From NCBI GenBank assembly GCA_025363795.1, contig JANYLE010000197.1:1-17326 (forward strand): a stretch of 17,326 bases of DNA. The letters run 5' to 3'. Made by a program: the position numbers and the translations under genes. This stretch comes from Mariniphaga sp. (GTDB lineage: Bacteria; Bacteroidota; Bacteroidia; Bacteroidales; Prolixibacteraceae). Under the pieces are notes generated by a model. That model was not told the origin of the DNA, searched no databases, and saw only the letters and a program-made list of their open reading frames with translations. This document shows, in pieces, positions 7,184 through 15,571 of this stretch. Each line of letters begins with the position of its first letter. Within the stretch, counting starts at the first letter, position 1.

Positions 7184-8389
7184 TCATTGAAATACCCTTA
7201 CATAGTCAACAAACATCCGTTGGGGAAATGCTGTCGTACCATCGGGGGGACCAGGCCAGTCGCCACCAGTGGCTACATTAAATATAAAGAACTGATCGGC
7301 ATTAAAAGGGTAATTTGCGGCACCTGCGTCAGCACTTGTCACGGTCAGACGAAGTTGGTCATCGACATACCATTTGATAATGTCGGGAGCCCAAACAATA
7401 CTAAAAACATGAAACTGCTGTGAAAAATCGCCGGATGACAAACTATAATCCGCTCCCTTCGACGCGTGAACGCCACTTGCAGATTTCCAGTGCCAAGTAC
7501 CCAAAACCTTACCAGGATTGGTCCCAACCAATTCCATGATGTCGGATTCGCCACAAGCCGGCCAGCCCACGGTGGTAATATTTGCTCCCAGCATCCATAA
7601 TGCCGGCCAAATTCCTTTGCCAACCGGTAATTTTGCCCTGATATCGATGCGCCCAAACTTGAAGTTTTTCTTATTTTGGGTGGTCATTCTACCTGAAGAG
7701 TAATTATATCCCAGTAATGTCTCTTTACGGGCTTCTATAATAAGTTTACCATCAGACAGAAATGTATTTTTTAAACTGTTGGTGTAATACTCCAGTTCGT
7801 TGTTACCCCATCCGCCATTTCCATTTCCAATTTCCTGGTTCCAAACGCTTGCATCCAAATTTGTTCCTGCAAACTCATCACTCCAGACAAGGGTATATCC
7901 CGGATACGTTAACGGGGTGGAATAACCAATATTATCAGTTGGTAAGTAAGTCCCATCTTCGGTAAGGATAGTCCCAGTTGCTGAGGTGGCAGCAATTGTA
8001 CACAGCTTTGGATTACTCAGCTGCAAGGTGAAAACCAAATTGTTCTGACGCAAGTTCGTTGGATCACCCTTTATTTGAACATCGATTGTAGCTTGTGTTT
8101 GATTGGCAGGGATCGTTACAGTTCCTGATGCAGCCACATAATCTTTTGGTGCAGTCGCCGTTCCATCAACGATTGAATAGTCAACTGAAACAGCATTGGT
8201 TGTTGCCTTACTACTATTCAAATAAAACTGAATAGTAGAGTTCGTGGCAGTTCTGGGCTGACTAACATTTTGTACTGTAATTTCCGGAATAGGCGCTGGC
8301 GCCGGTGGTGGAGTATCACTGCCCTTTTTGCATGAAACCATGCAGAAACTTAAAACTAAAATGATTGGAAATATCTCTTTAAGTCGCAT
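7184..8389 (-). CDS. Calx-beta + GH16 lipoprotein, laminarinase-type endo-beta-1,3-glucanase
   Basis: I chose the ATG at 8389 (401 residues) because it puts a standard lipoprotein signal at the N-terminus: MRLKEIFP, a hydrophobic run, lipobox MVSC with Cys20, then KKGSD and a Pro-rich linker. The open frame extends to an earlier ATG at 8455, but those 22 extra residues would bury the signal. Residues about 37-145 form a Calx-beta domain (VDYSIVDGTATAPKDYVAAS, then GTVTIPANQTQATI). Residues about 160-401 form a GH16 jelly roll with GWGNNELEYYT, FGRIDIRAKLPVGKGIWPA and catalytic motif GESDIMELVG (Glu281, Asp283, Glu286); the Ser instead of Ile/Val after the nucleophile is a minor variation. Probably a surface enzyme making the first cuts in a beta-1,3-glucan. 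It is the first gene after the intra-operon terminator at 8517-8546. Confidence 0.88.
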   Translation of the reverse strand: MRLKEIFPIILVLSFCMVSCKKGSDTPPPAPAPIPEITVQNVSQPRTATNSTIQFYLNSSKATTNAVSVDYSIVDGTATAPKDYVAASGTVTIPANQTQATIDVQIKGDPTNLRQNNLVFTLQLSNPKLCTIAATSATGTILTEDGTYLPTDNIGYSTPLTYPGYTLVWSDEFAGTNLDASVWNQEIGNGNGGWGNNELEYYTNSLKNTFLSDGKLIIEARKETLLGYNYSSGRMTTQNKKNFKFGRIDIRAKLPVGKGIWPALWMLGANITTVGWPACGESDIMELVGTNPGKVLGTWHWKSASGVHASKGADYSLSSGDFSQQFHVFSIVWAPDIIKWYVDDQLRLTVTSADAGAANYPFNADQFFIFNVATGGDWPGPPDGTTAFPQRMFVDYVRVFQ

Positions 8390-8516
8390 AAAATCAATAT
8401 AACAACGAGCAATAATACTCATTAATAATAAAACAGTCCGAATTCTCTTGCACAACGATCACCTTTCTGCCAGGCAGCAAACAACTAAACCTGTTTGAGA
8501 ATTACACCATAAAATA

Positions 8517-8546
8517 AAGATGGAGGAGAAATACCTCCTCCATCTT
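8517..8546 (-). terminator. Intra-operon terminator or attenuator hairpin
   Basis: A perfect 12-bp stem, AAGATGGAGGAG at 8517-8528 pairing with CTCCTCCATCTT at 8535-8546, has a 6-nt loop. Read leftward, the direction of the PUL, the stem is followed by TATTTTATGG, a U-rich tail. It lies 49 bp after the stop of the last binding-protein gene and about 128 bp before the GH16 start, dividing the PUL into susCD/binding proteins and enzymes. Partial termination here would lower enzyme expression relative to SusCD; full termination would demand a separate promoter at 8390-8516, where I see no clear consensus. Confidence 0.8.
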
Positions 8547-8595
8547 ATCTGTAAAATACGGCCAGAATAATTCGTACTTATTTCCGGCTAATTCA

Positions 8596-9528
8596 TCAAA
8601 GTGGTTTCAATTTTAAATACCATGCATTACCGGTTTCGGTACCTTGCACCCTAAGGTACATATAGGTAGAAGTTAAAACCATTATTTCGTATTCCTTCTG
8701 AACTGCACCATAACCAATATAGGTAGCATTTCCTGCAAGCAAAATACTTGTCTGAGTTGACGGTGTGGTAGCGGCAATACCTGTACTGGCAGGAATAAAA
8801 GAGATAGCCGAAGTTCCACCGCTATAACTGTAGCAACCTTCATCACCAGATGCCGGAATTCCCGGAAGGGTCGTCAATGAACCTGTTTTTGTAAAGGCTC
8901 CATCAGGATTTGTCACTTGCAGCGTATAGGTATTATTCGCAGCAACTTTAGCAAAAGTAAATGTGGAAGTGTAGAAACAATTGCAACAAGCAACTTTTTC
9001 ATTCACGCCAGCTGCCCACCATTCAGGGACAACAGAACCTGACCAGGGACCTACACCCAAATGACCGGCCACACTTTTATCTACAATCCAGGTTTTAGTT
9101 GTTCCTCCAGTCAAATTTGCAACAATTGCCGGGTCTACATTAAAATCACTTCTGACAGTCACATCCTTGGTAACAGTTGAAGATGAACCACCTTTACCAT
9201 AAACGACAGCAGTAATCCTATAGGTATTTAAACCCAAAGTCGTATATTTCTTGGTAGTTGAACCAGTAGGCAAATAGACCAAATCAAGCGGTGTATTCGC
9301 ATCATAATCCACCTTGTAAGATAGCGCATCGTTGGCAGTTATCGTGATTTTCACATCACCCGATCCATCACCGGCAGGATTTGCAGTAGTTGCACCAACA
9401 ATTTCTGTAGTAATAACTATTCCTGTAGGAGCAGTTAAATCCCCCATCTTATAGGTAGTATCTGCACACCGGTAAATCAGGAGGAGAATTATGAATATAC
9501 CCAAAAGGTATCCAAAAGATTTTTTCAT
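8596..9528 (-). CDS. PUL lipoprotein at SusE/F position, PKD-like N-terminus and Cys-rich glycan-binding-type C-terminus
   Basis: This 310-residue protein has a lipoprotein-like N-terminus: a hydrophobic run and then Cys21 in LIYRC, with Arg at -1, which is atypical. Residues about 33-127 form a PKD/Ig-like beta-domain (YKVDYDANTP, YRITAVVYGKGG). The rest (about 135-310) contains KTWIVDKSVAGHLGVGP, a WW pair at 170-171, the patch ACCNCFY with Cys181, 182 and 184, Cys232, and a beta-rich ending. A similar W-D-GH-GVGP region recurs in lipoproteins next to SusCD in Bacteroidota beta-glucan loci, so a surface glycan-binding role is inferred. No catalytic motif is seen. It starts 11 bp after the previous gene and ends 49 bp before the terminator hairpin, so it is the last gene of the import/binding module. 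The Cys cluster could form disulfides or bind a metal; the sequence does not decide. Confidence 0.75.
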   Translation of the reverse strand: MKKSFGYLLGIFIILLLIYRCADTTYKMGDLTAPTGIVITTEIVGATTANPAGDGSGDVKITITANDALSYKVDYDANTPLDLVYLPTGSTTKKYTTLGLNTYRITAVVYGKGGSSSTVTKDVTVRSDFNVDPAIVANLTGGTTKTWIVDKSVAGHLGVGPWSGSVVPEWWAAGVNEKVACCNCFYTSTFTFAKVAANNTYTLQVTNPDGAFTKTGSLTTLPGIPASGDEGCYSYSGGTSAISFIPASTGIAATTPSTQTSILLAGNATYIGYGAVQKEYEIMVLTSTYMYLRVQGTETGNAWYLKLKPL

Positions 9529-9539
9529 ATTTTATTTAA

Positions 9540-10649
9540 TTAATTGGTGAATCTAAAATTGTCGACATAGATAATTGCTCCTGCTCCATCAGTCGAATCA
9601 TTGAAACGAAGAACAAGCTGTTTGTATTTTGTCGTAGCTGGTATCGCTGCAATCGAGCTGTAGTCGAATACCAGTTCCTCCCATGCACCAGATGTGGTAA
9701 TTGCTACTTTTAGAACAGCAACGCCATTGGCAGGGCTACCGCCAACTGCCGCTTCCAATTCGACATTCAGTTTTTTACCGACAAGAGCTGGATCAGGATT
9801 GTATACCCAAACTTTCACTTTTTTACCTGCAGAAAAATCAATTGGAATATCTAATGGACTATAAGTTCCGCTCCATCCTTCAAAACCCCTGGTGAATTTA
9901 CCTACCGTCGCACTTGTATTTATACCTGTTGGATTAGGATTGGCCACTTTATCAAACTTTTGACCTCCGCCAAATGTGCCGAAGAAGTAATTGATAAAGG
10001 CATTTTCAAAATCGATTGGTAATCCAAAAGGATCAGTAACGACAATGGCAGTTACTTTTTCAGAAGTAGCAGCACCACCGCTTAAGGCTACAACTTTCAG
10101 GTTATAGTTACCTGAAGTTGCATAATCATGGGATATCTCTGCTCCATTAGCTAAAGGAGTTCCGACTTCTGCTGTAGCATCTCCAAAATAAACCAAATAA
10201 GAAGCAGCAAAGTCAGCTGCAGCCTTAACTTTCACATTATGGACAGACTGATTAAGTGTAACAGCCAGATTTTCAGGCGCCCTGTAGGCAACCTTTAAAG
10301 GATACGTCGTGGTAGTTACATGACCTGCAACATTCGAGGCTCCAATTGATACAGTATAACTCCCTTCCGGGTAACTATGTGTTGTATTTCCGCCAGCCAA
10401 AACAGTTGCGGTTGCCGCGGAACCTGTTCCGTGACCAAAGCTGATCAGAAAAGATGTAATTCCCTCACCCGTTGGAGTTATTCTTACCTTTCCGGAATTA
10501 TCATTGCTGATATCAAAGATTTTATTAACATTTCCTGAAACAGCAGTGTCTAAAAAAGTCAAGTCTTTGTCAATACCATCTTTTTGAATACAACTTACTG
10601 CAATAACCATCAGCAGTGCAACGCTGTAAATAAATGTTATTTTCTTCAT
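9540..10649 (-). CDS. Surface glycan-binding lipoprotein with two PKD repeats and a beta-sandwich C-terminus
   Basis: This 369-residue lipoprotein has signal peptide MKKITFIYSVALLMVIAVSC, with Cys20 in a good lipobox (AVSC). Two PKD-type repeats follow: about 38-121 (FGHGTG then HSYPEGSYTVSIGASN) and about 122-205 (YFGDATAE then HDYATSGNYNLKVVA). The C-terminal module, about 211-369, has FENAFINYFFGTFGGGQ, GFEGWSGTYSPLDIPIDFSA, VKVWVYNPDPALVGKKL and a final YVDNFRF strand. It reads like a CBM-type jelly roll with exposed aromatics. This build is typical of SusE/F-position surface glycan-binding proteins in laminarin-type PULs, with PKD domains as spacers that lift the sugar-binding module off the membrane. 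It lies 22 bp after susD and 11 bp before the next lipoprotein, so co-translation in one operon is likely. No catalytic residues are apparent. Confidence 0.82.
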   Translation of the reverse strand: MKKITFIYSVALLMVIAVSCIQKDGIDKDLTFLDTAVSGNVNKIFDISNDNSGKVRITPTGEGITSFLISFGHGTGSAATATVLAGGNTTHSYPEGSYTVSIGASNVAGHVTTTTYPLKVAYRAPENLAVTLNQSVHNVKVKAAADFAASYLVYFGDATAEVGTPLANGAEISHDYATSGNYNLKVVALSGGAATSEKVTAIVVTDPFGLPIDFENAFINYFFGTFGGGQKFDKVANPNPTGINTSATVGKFTRGFEGWSGTYSPLDIPIDFSAGKKVKVWVYNPDPALVGKKLNVELEAAVGGSPANGVAVLKVAITTSGAWEELVFDYSSIAAIPATTKYKQLVLRFNDSTDGAGAIIYVDNFRFTN

Positions 10650-10671
10650 CCTTTTATATTTTATAAATTAA

Positions 10672-12186
10672 TCAATTATAACCTGGATTCTGTTTCAGTT
10701 TAGTGCCCTGCAGTTCCCGGTAAGGAATTGGAAAGACCTCATTTTTACCGGCAGCAAAACCTCTGCTTCCTAATTTAGCTGCAGCATCACCCCATCTTAC
10801 CAAATCGAAAAAGCGATGACCTTCACCTGCCAATTCCAATCTTCTTTCAGTTTTAATACCGGCAAGGGTAACAGGAATTGAAGGCAGACCTACTCTTGCC
10901 CTTACAGCATCAAACAGAGCTTGTGCCCTTGCACCGGTAGCACCTAATGCTTCAGCTTCCAACAAATAGGTATCGGCCAAACGAATAGCATATGTATCCT
11001 GTTTATAGTTTAATTCAAGTGCACCACCACCGGTCCTGACATCAGATTGACGGGGTAAAAACTTATTTAAGAAATAGCCTGAATTCTGATACCCTGCAAT
11101 ATAATCTGCCTGACCAGCTGCCTGTAATGCTTTAAGATCAAATACCGTAGCTCCAAATCTTGGGTCAGATTTAATCGCATCGTAAAAATCCTGGGTAAAT
11201 ACATTGAAACTCCAACCGGAAGGTAAATCAGGTGCAGGTGAACCTGCAGGCCTTGAATAACTTCTTGGACCAACCATTACATTTACACTATTTCCTTCGT
11301 CGCTTCCGCTGCCCCACCATCCCCAATCGGAATTTCCGGCACTACTGTGACACACTTCGATGATTGATTCGGTATTGAATTTATTGCTCGTAACCCAAAG
11401 ATCACTGAAATTGGATAACAAACGGTAGCCGTATTGGCTGGTACCGCCAGGTGTTCCGTTCACCTCAGCAAGTTGGGCTGCAGCAAGCGCACCTTTATTC
11501 TCATAGAGATAAATTTTGCCAAGCAATGCCTGAGCCGCACCTTTTGTTAGACGTCCGGCTTCTGATGCAACAGGTACTGTTAATGGTAATGCAGTAATAG
11601 CCTCAGTTAAATCCTTCTCCATTTGAGTATAAACTGCAGCAGGGGCTGCCTGGGTAACCTCATACATATTTGTTGCGGTCAAAGGATCCAGCAACAATGG
11701 AATGTTTTTAAACATTCGCACTAAATTGAAATAATAATACGCACGTAAAGTTTTTGCTTCAGCGGTAAATCGTGCTTTTAAAGTAGCATCCATATTCACA
11801 TTGGCTATTTTTGCCAACAACGTATTCGCCCTGAAAATTCCCTGGTAATGATCGCTCCAGAAACTTCCCGGCATAAGAATAGCATTTAGCGTATAATTAG
11901 AGAACCCTTGTATTCCGGCACCATCAGTTGCTCCACCTCCACCGGCAACCTGATCATCTGAACCTGCGTTCATCATGGTGATCATATTTTCGAATCCACC
12001 AGAGTTTTTACGCATTAAGTCATAAACCCCAACCAATGCCCCGTAAGCCTGGTCTTTATCTGCATAATAATTTGCAGAAAGAAATTGGCCTTTAGGTTGG
12101 ATATCGATATATCCCTTTTCGCAGGATACCAATGAAACGGTCATGGCAGCTGCTATAAATAAGTAATTAATTACCTTTCCTTTCAT
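10672..12186 (-). CDS. SusD/RagB family outer-membrane glycan-binding lipoprotein
   Basis: This 504-residue protein starts with a lipoprotein signal (hydrophobic 7-20, lipobox LVSC, Cys22). SusD family marks are plain: YIDIQPKGQF near the start, the helical TPR-like segment AEAKTLRAYYYFNLVRMFKN around 150, RRLELAGEGHRFFDLVRWGD near 455, and the classic ending FPIPYRELQ with LKQNPGYN. SusD proteins sit as a lid on the SusC barrel, bind oligosaccharides at the cell surface and open to pass them into the transporter. It starts 12 bp after the susC stop, the expected close coupling. The ligand is inferred to be a beta-glucan from the neighbouring GH16 and GH30 enzymes, not from this protein itself. 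Confidence 0.95.
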   Translation of the reverse strand: MKGKVINYLFIAAAMTVSLVSCEKGYIDIQPKGQFLSANYYADKDQAYGALVGVYDLMRKNSGGFENMITMMNAGSDDQVAGGGGATDGAGIQGFSNYTLNAILMPGSFWSDHYQGIFRANTLLAKIANVNMDATLKARFTAEAKTLRAYYYFNLVRMFKNIPLLLDPLTATNMYEVTQAAPAAVYTQMEKDLTEAITALPLTVPVASEAGRLTKGAAQALLGKIYLYENKGALAAAQLAEVNGTPGGTSQYGYRLLSNFSDLWVTSNKFNTESIIEVCHSSAGNSDWGWWGSGSDEGNSVNVMVGPRSYSRPAGSPAPDLPSGWSFNVFTQDFYDAIKSDPRFGATVFDLKALQAAGQADYIAGYQNSGYFLNKFLPRQSDVRTGGGALELNYKQDTYAIRLADTYLLEAEALGATGARAQALFDAVRARVGLPSIPVTLAGIKTERRLELAGEGHRFFDLVRWGDAAAKLGSRGFAAGKNEVFPIPYRELQGTKLKQNPGYN

Positions 12187-12198
12187 CTCTGTATATTA

Positions 12199-15100
12199 TT
12201 AAAATTGTAATTGAACACCAAGCATATATGAACGTGCCTGAGGATAGACACCCTTATCTATCCCAAAAACTCCACCACCAATTTCAGGATCGTAACCTGT
12301 ATATTTGGTTAGGGTTAACAAGTTTTCTGCAGATAAATAAAAACGTAATTTGTTAGCTCCGATTTTGGATACTATATTATTAGGTAATGAATATCCAAAC
12401 TGAACGACTTTAAGACGAATATAATCACCCTTTTCCAAATAGAAATCAGACATTTTACCAAAATTTTCGTTGGTATCATTGCTGGTAAGGCGAGGATAGG
12501 TATTTGAAGTTCCGTCACCTGTCCAACGGCTTAAAGCAACAGTTTGCCAGTTTGAGTTATTGATATCTAAACGGCGTAGTCCCTGGAAAATTTTGTTCCC
12601 AGCTGCTCCTTGCGCAAATACCATTAAATCAAAACCTTTGTATTCAAAATTCAAGGTCAGACCAAAGGTATATTTTGGAATACTGCTGCCCAAAAACGTT
12701 TTATCCAAGTCTGTGATTTTTCCATCTCCATCCGTATCAACCCAACGGAAATCGCCAGGCTTTGCATTTGGCTGAATAAGACCGCCCGTTTTGTTTTTAT
12801 AAGCATTGACCTCAGCTACATTTTGGAAAATACCTGCGGTTTTATAGCCATAGAAAGAGTTATACGATTCGCCAGCCTGTGTTCTTGTAACTGCGCCCAT
12901 AGACTGAAATGAAGCATCTCCAGTAATATAATTGGCATCGGAAGCTACATAGGTAACTTTGTTTTTCAGGTAAGCAACATTACCGTTGGCTGAAAAATTA
13001 AGATCTCCGAATTTCTTAGTATAACCAAGTTCAATTTCCAATCCTCGGTTTTCCATATCTGCAATATTTCCAACAGGAGAATCAGATACACCTACATAAC
13101 CTGGTATAGTTACGGGTCTTAAGATACCGGATGTTTTCTTGATGTAATAATCAACCGTTAAGCTGATTGAATTTAATAATCGTGCGTCAAACCCAATATT
13201 AGCTTGTGAAGTTTGTTCCCAGCGCAAATCTGGATTATCAAGTGTTGTTGGAGCATACCCGGTAGTGATTTTTCCGGTGTTTCCAATTGTATAATTGAAT
13301 CCTCCTTTAACTGTTGAAAGGTACCCAAAGTCGCTAATAGCATCATTACCTACAACACCATATCCACCTCTGATTTTCAAAGTATTCACGATATTATTTG
13401 CCACCCAGAAATCTTCTTTGGAAACAACCCAACCTAAGGAGAATGATGGGAACACACCATATTTATGATTCTTTCCGAATCTTGAAGAACCATCCCGGCG
13501 ATAGATACCTGTAAACAAATATTTTTCCTTGAAATTATAGTTCAAACGCGAAAACAAAGATGTTACCCGGTGTTCAACAAAATCCGAGGCTCCACCGACC
13601 CTGTTTGTTGCATCCGGAATATTGAAACTAAATGAGGCATCCTTATAACTGGTAATTGGCAAATCATAAAGAGTTACACTTGAGTTTCCTCCAATATTAT
13701 CAACGTAAACAGCCTGACCCAATAGAATATTAAAGCTATGATCGTTTAATTTTTTGGAATAATTAATTGTGTTTTCAAGGTTCCAGTTAAAGACATTCGA
13801 ATTATTCTTATAAATATTATTCTTAAGCACCTGGTTGGTTGCACTTAAATAGAATACAGGTGTAAATCCCTGATCACCCCAATAAGCCAGTTTCGCACCA
13901 ACAGAAGATTTTATAGTAAGATCTTTGGTAATCGTAGCTTGCAAATAAGCATTCCCAACAAAATTATCTGACCATCCATAGTTGCCTAATCTTGTTTGAA
14001 TATAGGCCAACGGATTGGTCATTTCTTGTCCAACGATGGATGAAATGCCATAAGGATTACCATTCGGATCTTTAATAACCGGATTTACACTGTAAGGAGC
14101 TGCATTCGCAACGAGCGGATCAGTCACAACCAGTGGTGTTGTCGGGTCAAGATTAATTGCTGAACTCAAAGGACCACCAAATTCACTGTTTGTATTACCA
14201 ATACCTAATTGTTTCTGATGTGTATACCCCACTGTTTCACCAAAAGTGAATATTTTAGAGATCTTGTGGGTGGAGTTCAAACGAATATTCTTCTGTGTGA
14301 AATTAGAGATATCAGATGCAACGATCCCTTGTTGATCCTGAATACCAAATGAAAGGTAAAAAGTAGATTTATCATTACCCCCGCTTAAACTTAATTCATG
14401 AGAATAACGGTGCGCATCATTGTTGAAAATGGCTTTTTGCCAATCGGTTCCTGTACCTAAAGAACCAAGGTTAGGAAACACGATATTTCCACCACCGGCG
14501 ACTGACCGTTCATTCATCAATGCACCATATTGAGCAGCGTTGAGCAGATTAAGCATCTTTGCTGGTGCTGAAGTTCCATAAAAACCATTGTAACTAACGC
14601 TCAATTTTCCGGCAACCCCTTTTTTGGTCGTAACCAATATTACACCAGTTGCAGCACGTGTACCGTAAATGGCAGAGGAAGCAGCATCTTTAAGCACTTC
14701 AATTGATTCAATATCTGATTGATTAAGATAACCAATTCCACCTGCATCAACAACAACTCCGTCAACTACCCAAAGTGGATTATTACCGCCATCTCCAAAT
14801 GTGGTTACACCTCGAACCCTGATAGTGGCAGAAGAACCTGGCTGACCAGAATTCGCAGCGATGGTTACCCCTGAGACACGGCCTTGTAATGCCTGTTCAA
14901 CACGCCCTGGTGATACTTTTTCAAGATCTTTTGATTTTATACTTGAAATTGCACCAGATACAACGCTTTTCTTTTGAGTACCATAACCAACCACGACAAC
15001 TTCTTCAATCGCTTCAGCTGTTGAAGCTAAAACAACATTAATAGTAGTGCGGTTATTCACGTCAACCTCCTGCGATTTTAAACCGACAAAAGAAAATACG

Positions 15101-15306
15101 AGTGTTGATTTTGCGGGAACACTTAATGAATATACCCCATCAATATTAGTCGTAATACCTGTTGCTGTACCTTTCACAACAACGCTAACCCCCGGGATTG
15201 GCTGGCCGTCATCTGCTGACGTAACAACCCCTTTCACTTGTATACCTTGCCCAAATCCTGACAATGTGCATACTATGACTAAAAGAACTAAAATTGTTTT
15301 TTTCAT
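12199..15306 (-). CDS. SusC/RagA family TonB-dependent outer-membrane oligosaccharide transporter
   Basis: This 1035-residue protein has a signal peptide (1-20, ending GFGQ) and a CarboxypepD_reg-like N-terminal domain (about 21-95: IQVKGVVTSADDGQPIPGVS, then GTATGITTNIDGVYSLSV). A SusC-type box EEVVVVGYGTQKK follows at 101-113. The plug (about 114-230) has LQGRVSGVTI, RVRGV, NPLWVVDGV and IEVLKDAASSAIYGTRAATG. The remainder is a 22-strand-type barrel ending in LGVQLQF, the terminal aromatic used for outer-membrane assembly. Length is normal for the family. It imports oligosaccharides into the periplasm using TonB-ExbBD energy, paired with the adjacent SusD. As first gene of the structural operon it is preceded by a 265-bp spacer and an upstream sensor/regulator, which presumably controls it. 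No TonB or ExbBD gene is in the window. Confidence 0.96.
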   Translation of the reverse strand: MKKTILVLLVIVCTLSGFGQGIQVKGVVTSADDGQPIPGVSVVVKGTATGITTNIDGVYSLSVPAKSTLVFSFVGLKSQEVDVNNRTTINVVLASTAEAIEEVVVVGYGTQKKSVVSGAISSIKSKDLEKVSPGRVEQALQGRVSGVTIAANSGQPGSSATIRVRGVTTFGDGGNNPLWVVDGVVVDAGGIGYLNQSDIESIEVLKDAASSAIYGTRAATGVILVTTKKGVAGKLSVSYNGFYGTSAPAKMLNLLNAAQYGALMNERSVAGGGNIVFPNLGSLGTGTDWQKAIFNNDAHRYSHELSLSGGNDKSTFYLSFGIQDQQGIVASDISNFTQKNIRLNSTHKISKIFTFGETVGYTHQKQLGIGNTNSEFGGPLSSAINLDPTTPLVVTDPLVANAAPYSVNPVIKDPNGNPYGISSIVGQEMTNPLAYIQTRLGNYGWSDNFVGNAYLQATITKDLTIKSSVGAKLAYWGDQGFTPVFYLSATNQVLKNNIYKNNSNVFNWNLENTINYSKKLNDHSFNILLGQAVYVDNIGGNSSVTLYDLPITSYKDASFSFNIPDATNRVGGASDFVEHRVTSLFSRLNYNFKEKYLFTGIYRRDGSSRFGKNHKYGVFPSFSLGWVVSKEDFWVANNIVNTLKIRGGYGVVGNDAISDFGYLSTVKGGFNYTIGNTGKITTGYAPTTLDNPDLRWEQTSQANIGFDARLLNSISLTVDYYIKKTSGILRPVTIPGYVGVSDSPVGNIADMENRGLEIELGYTKKFGDLNFSANGNVAYLKNKVTYVASDANYITGDASFQSMGAVTRTQAGESYNSFYGYKTAGIFQNVAEVNAYKNKTGGLIQPNAKPGDFRWVDTDGDGKITDLDKTFLGSSIPKYTFGLTLNFEYKGFDLMVFAQGAAGNKIFQGLRRLDINNSNWQTVALSRWTGDGTSNTYPRLTSNDTNENFGKMSDFYLEKGDYIRLKVVQFGYSLPNNIVSKIGANKLRFYLSAENLLTLTKYTGYDPEIGGGVFGIDKGVYPQARSYMLGVQLQF

Positions 15307-15456
15307 AGATTTTAATGAAGTTTTAAAATTGTTATTGTAAATTAATAAAAAATTAACATTTATTTAATTTTAAGCTCACAAATTAAGATATAACAATTCA
15401 ATAAAAATCGAATTTTAGTACAACTTTAATACTTCAAAATGAAAACGGCGATACGT

Positions 15457-15464
15457 CAAAAATA
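15457..15464 (-). promoter_or_regulatory. Candidate -7 element (TATTTTTG) for susC
   Basis: On the - strand TATTTTTG matches TAnnTTTG and lies about 150 bp upstream of the susC ATG, implying an AT-rich leader of roughly 140 nt. The same octamer stands before the DUF4469 gene. I see no good TTTG -33 box at the usual distance, as is common for promoters that need an activator. The 265-bp spacer (15307-15571) otherwise holds the inverted repeat at 15505-15527 and no gene. Confidence 0.35.
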
Positions 15465-15504
15465 CATCACGGCATTATCCATACCGCTCATTATTTGAAC
15501 GATA

Positions 15505-15527
15505 AATCAAAATAGATCAATTTGATT
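15505..15527. promoter_or_regulatory. Inverted repeat upstream of susC, possible operator
   Basis: AATCAAA at 15505-15511 and TTTGATT at 15521-15527 are perfect inverted copies separated by 9 bp; inside lies a further near-palindrome, ATCAA-T-TTGAT (15516-15526). It is about 40 bp upstream of the candidate -7 element and 45 bp after the regulator stop, where an activator site could sit. It is AT-rich and could arise by chance or act as a weak terminator of the regulator gene. Confidence 0.3.
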
Positions 15528-15571
15528 ATACACTAATGGGGATAAAATGATACTACAACCTATAAAATGCC

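Noticed and set aside
8390..8455. Upstream ATG at 8455 as the start of the Calx-beta GH16 gene
   Set aside because: It would add 22 residues before a standard lipoprotein signal peptide; the ATG at 8389 places the signal correctly.
8467..8477. Small palindrome CTGCC-A-GGCAG before the GH16 gene
   Set aside because: Only 5 bp per arm and no nearby promoter consensus; too weak to call an operator, though it lies in the spacer after the intra-operon terminator.
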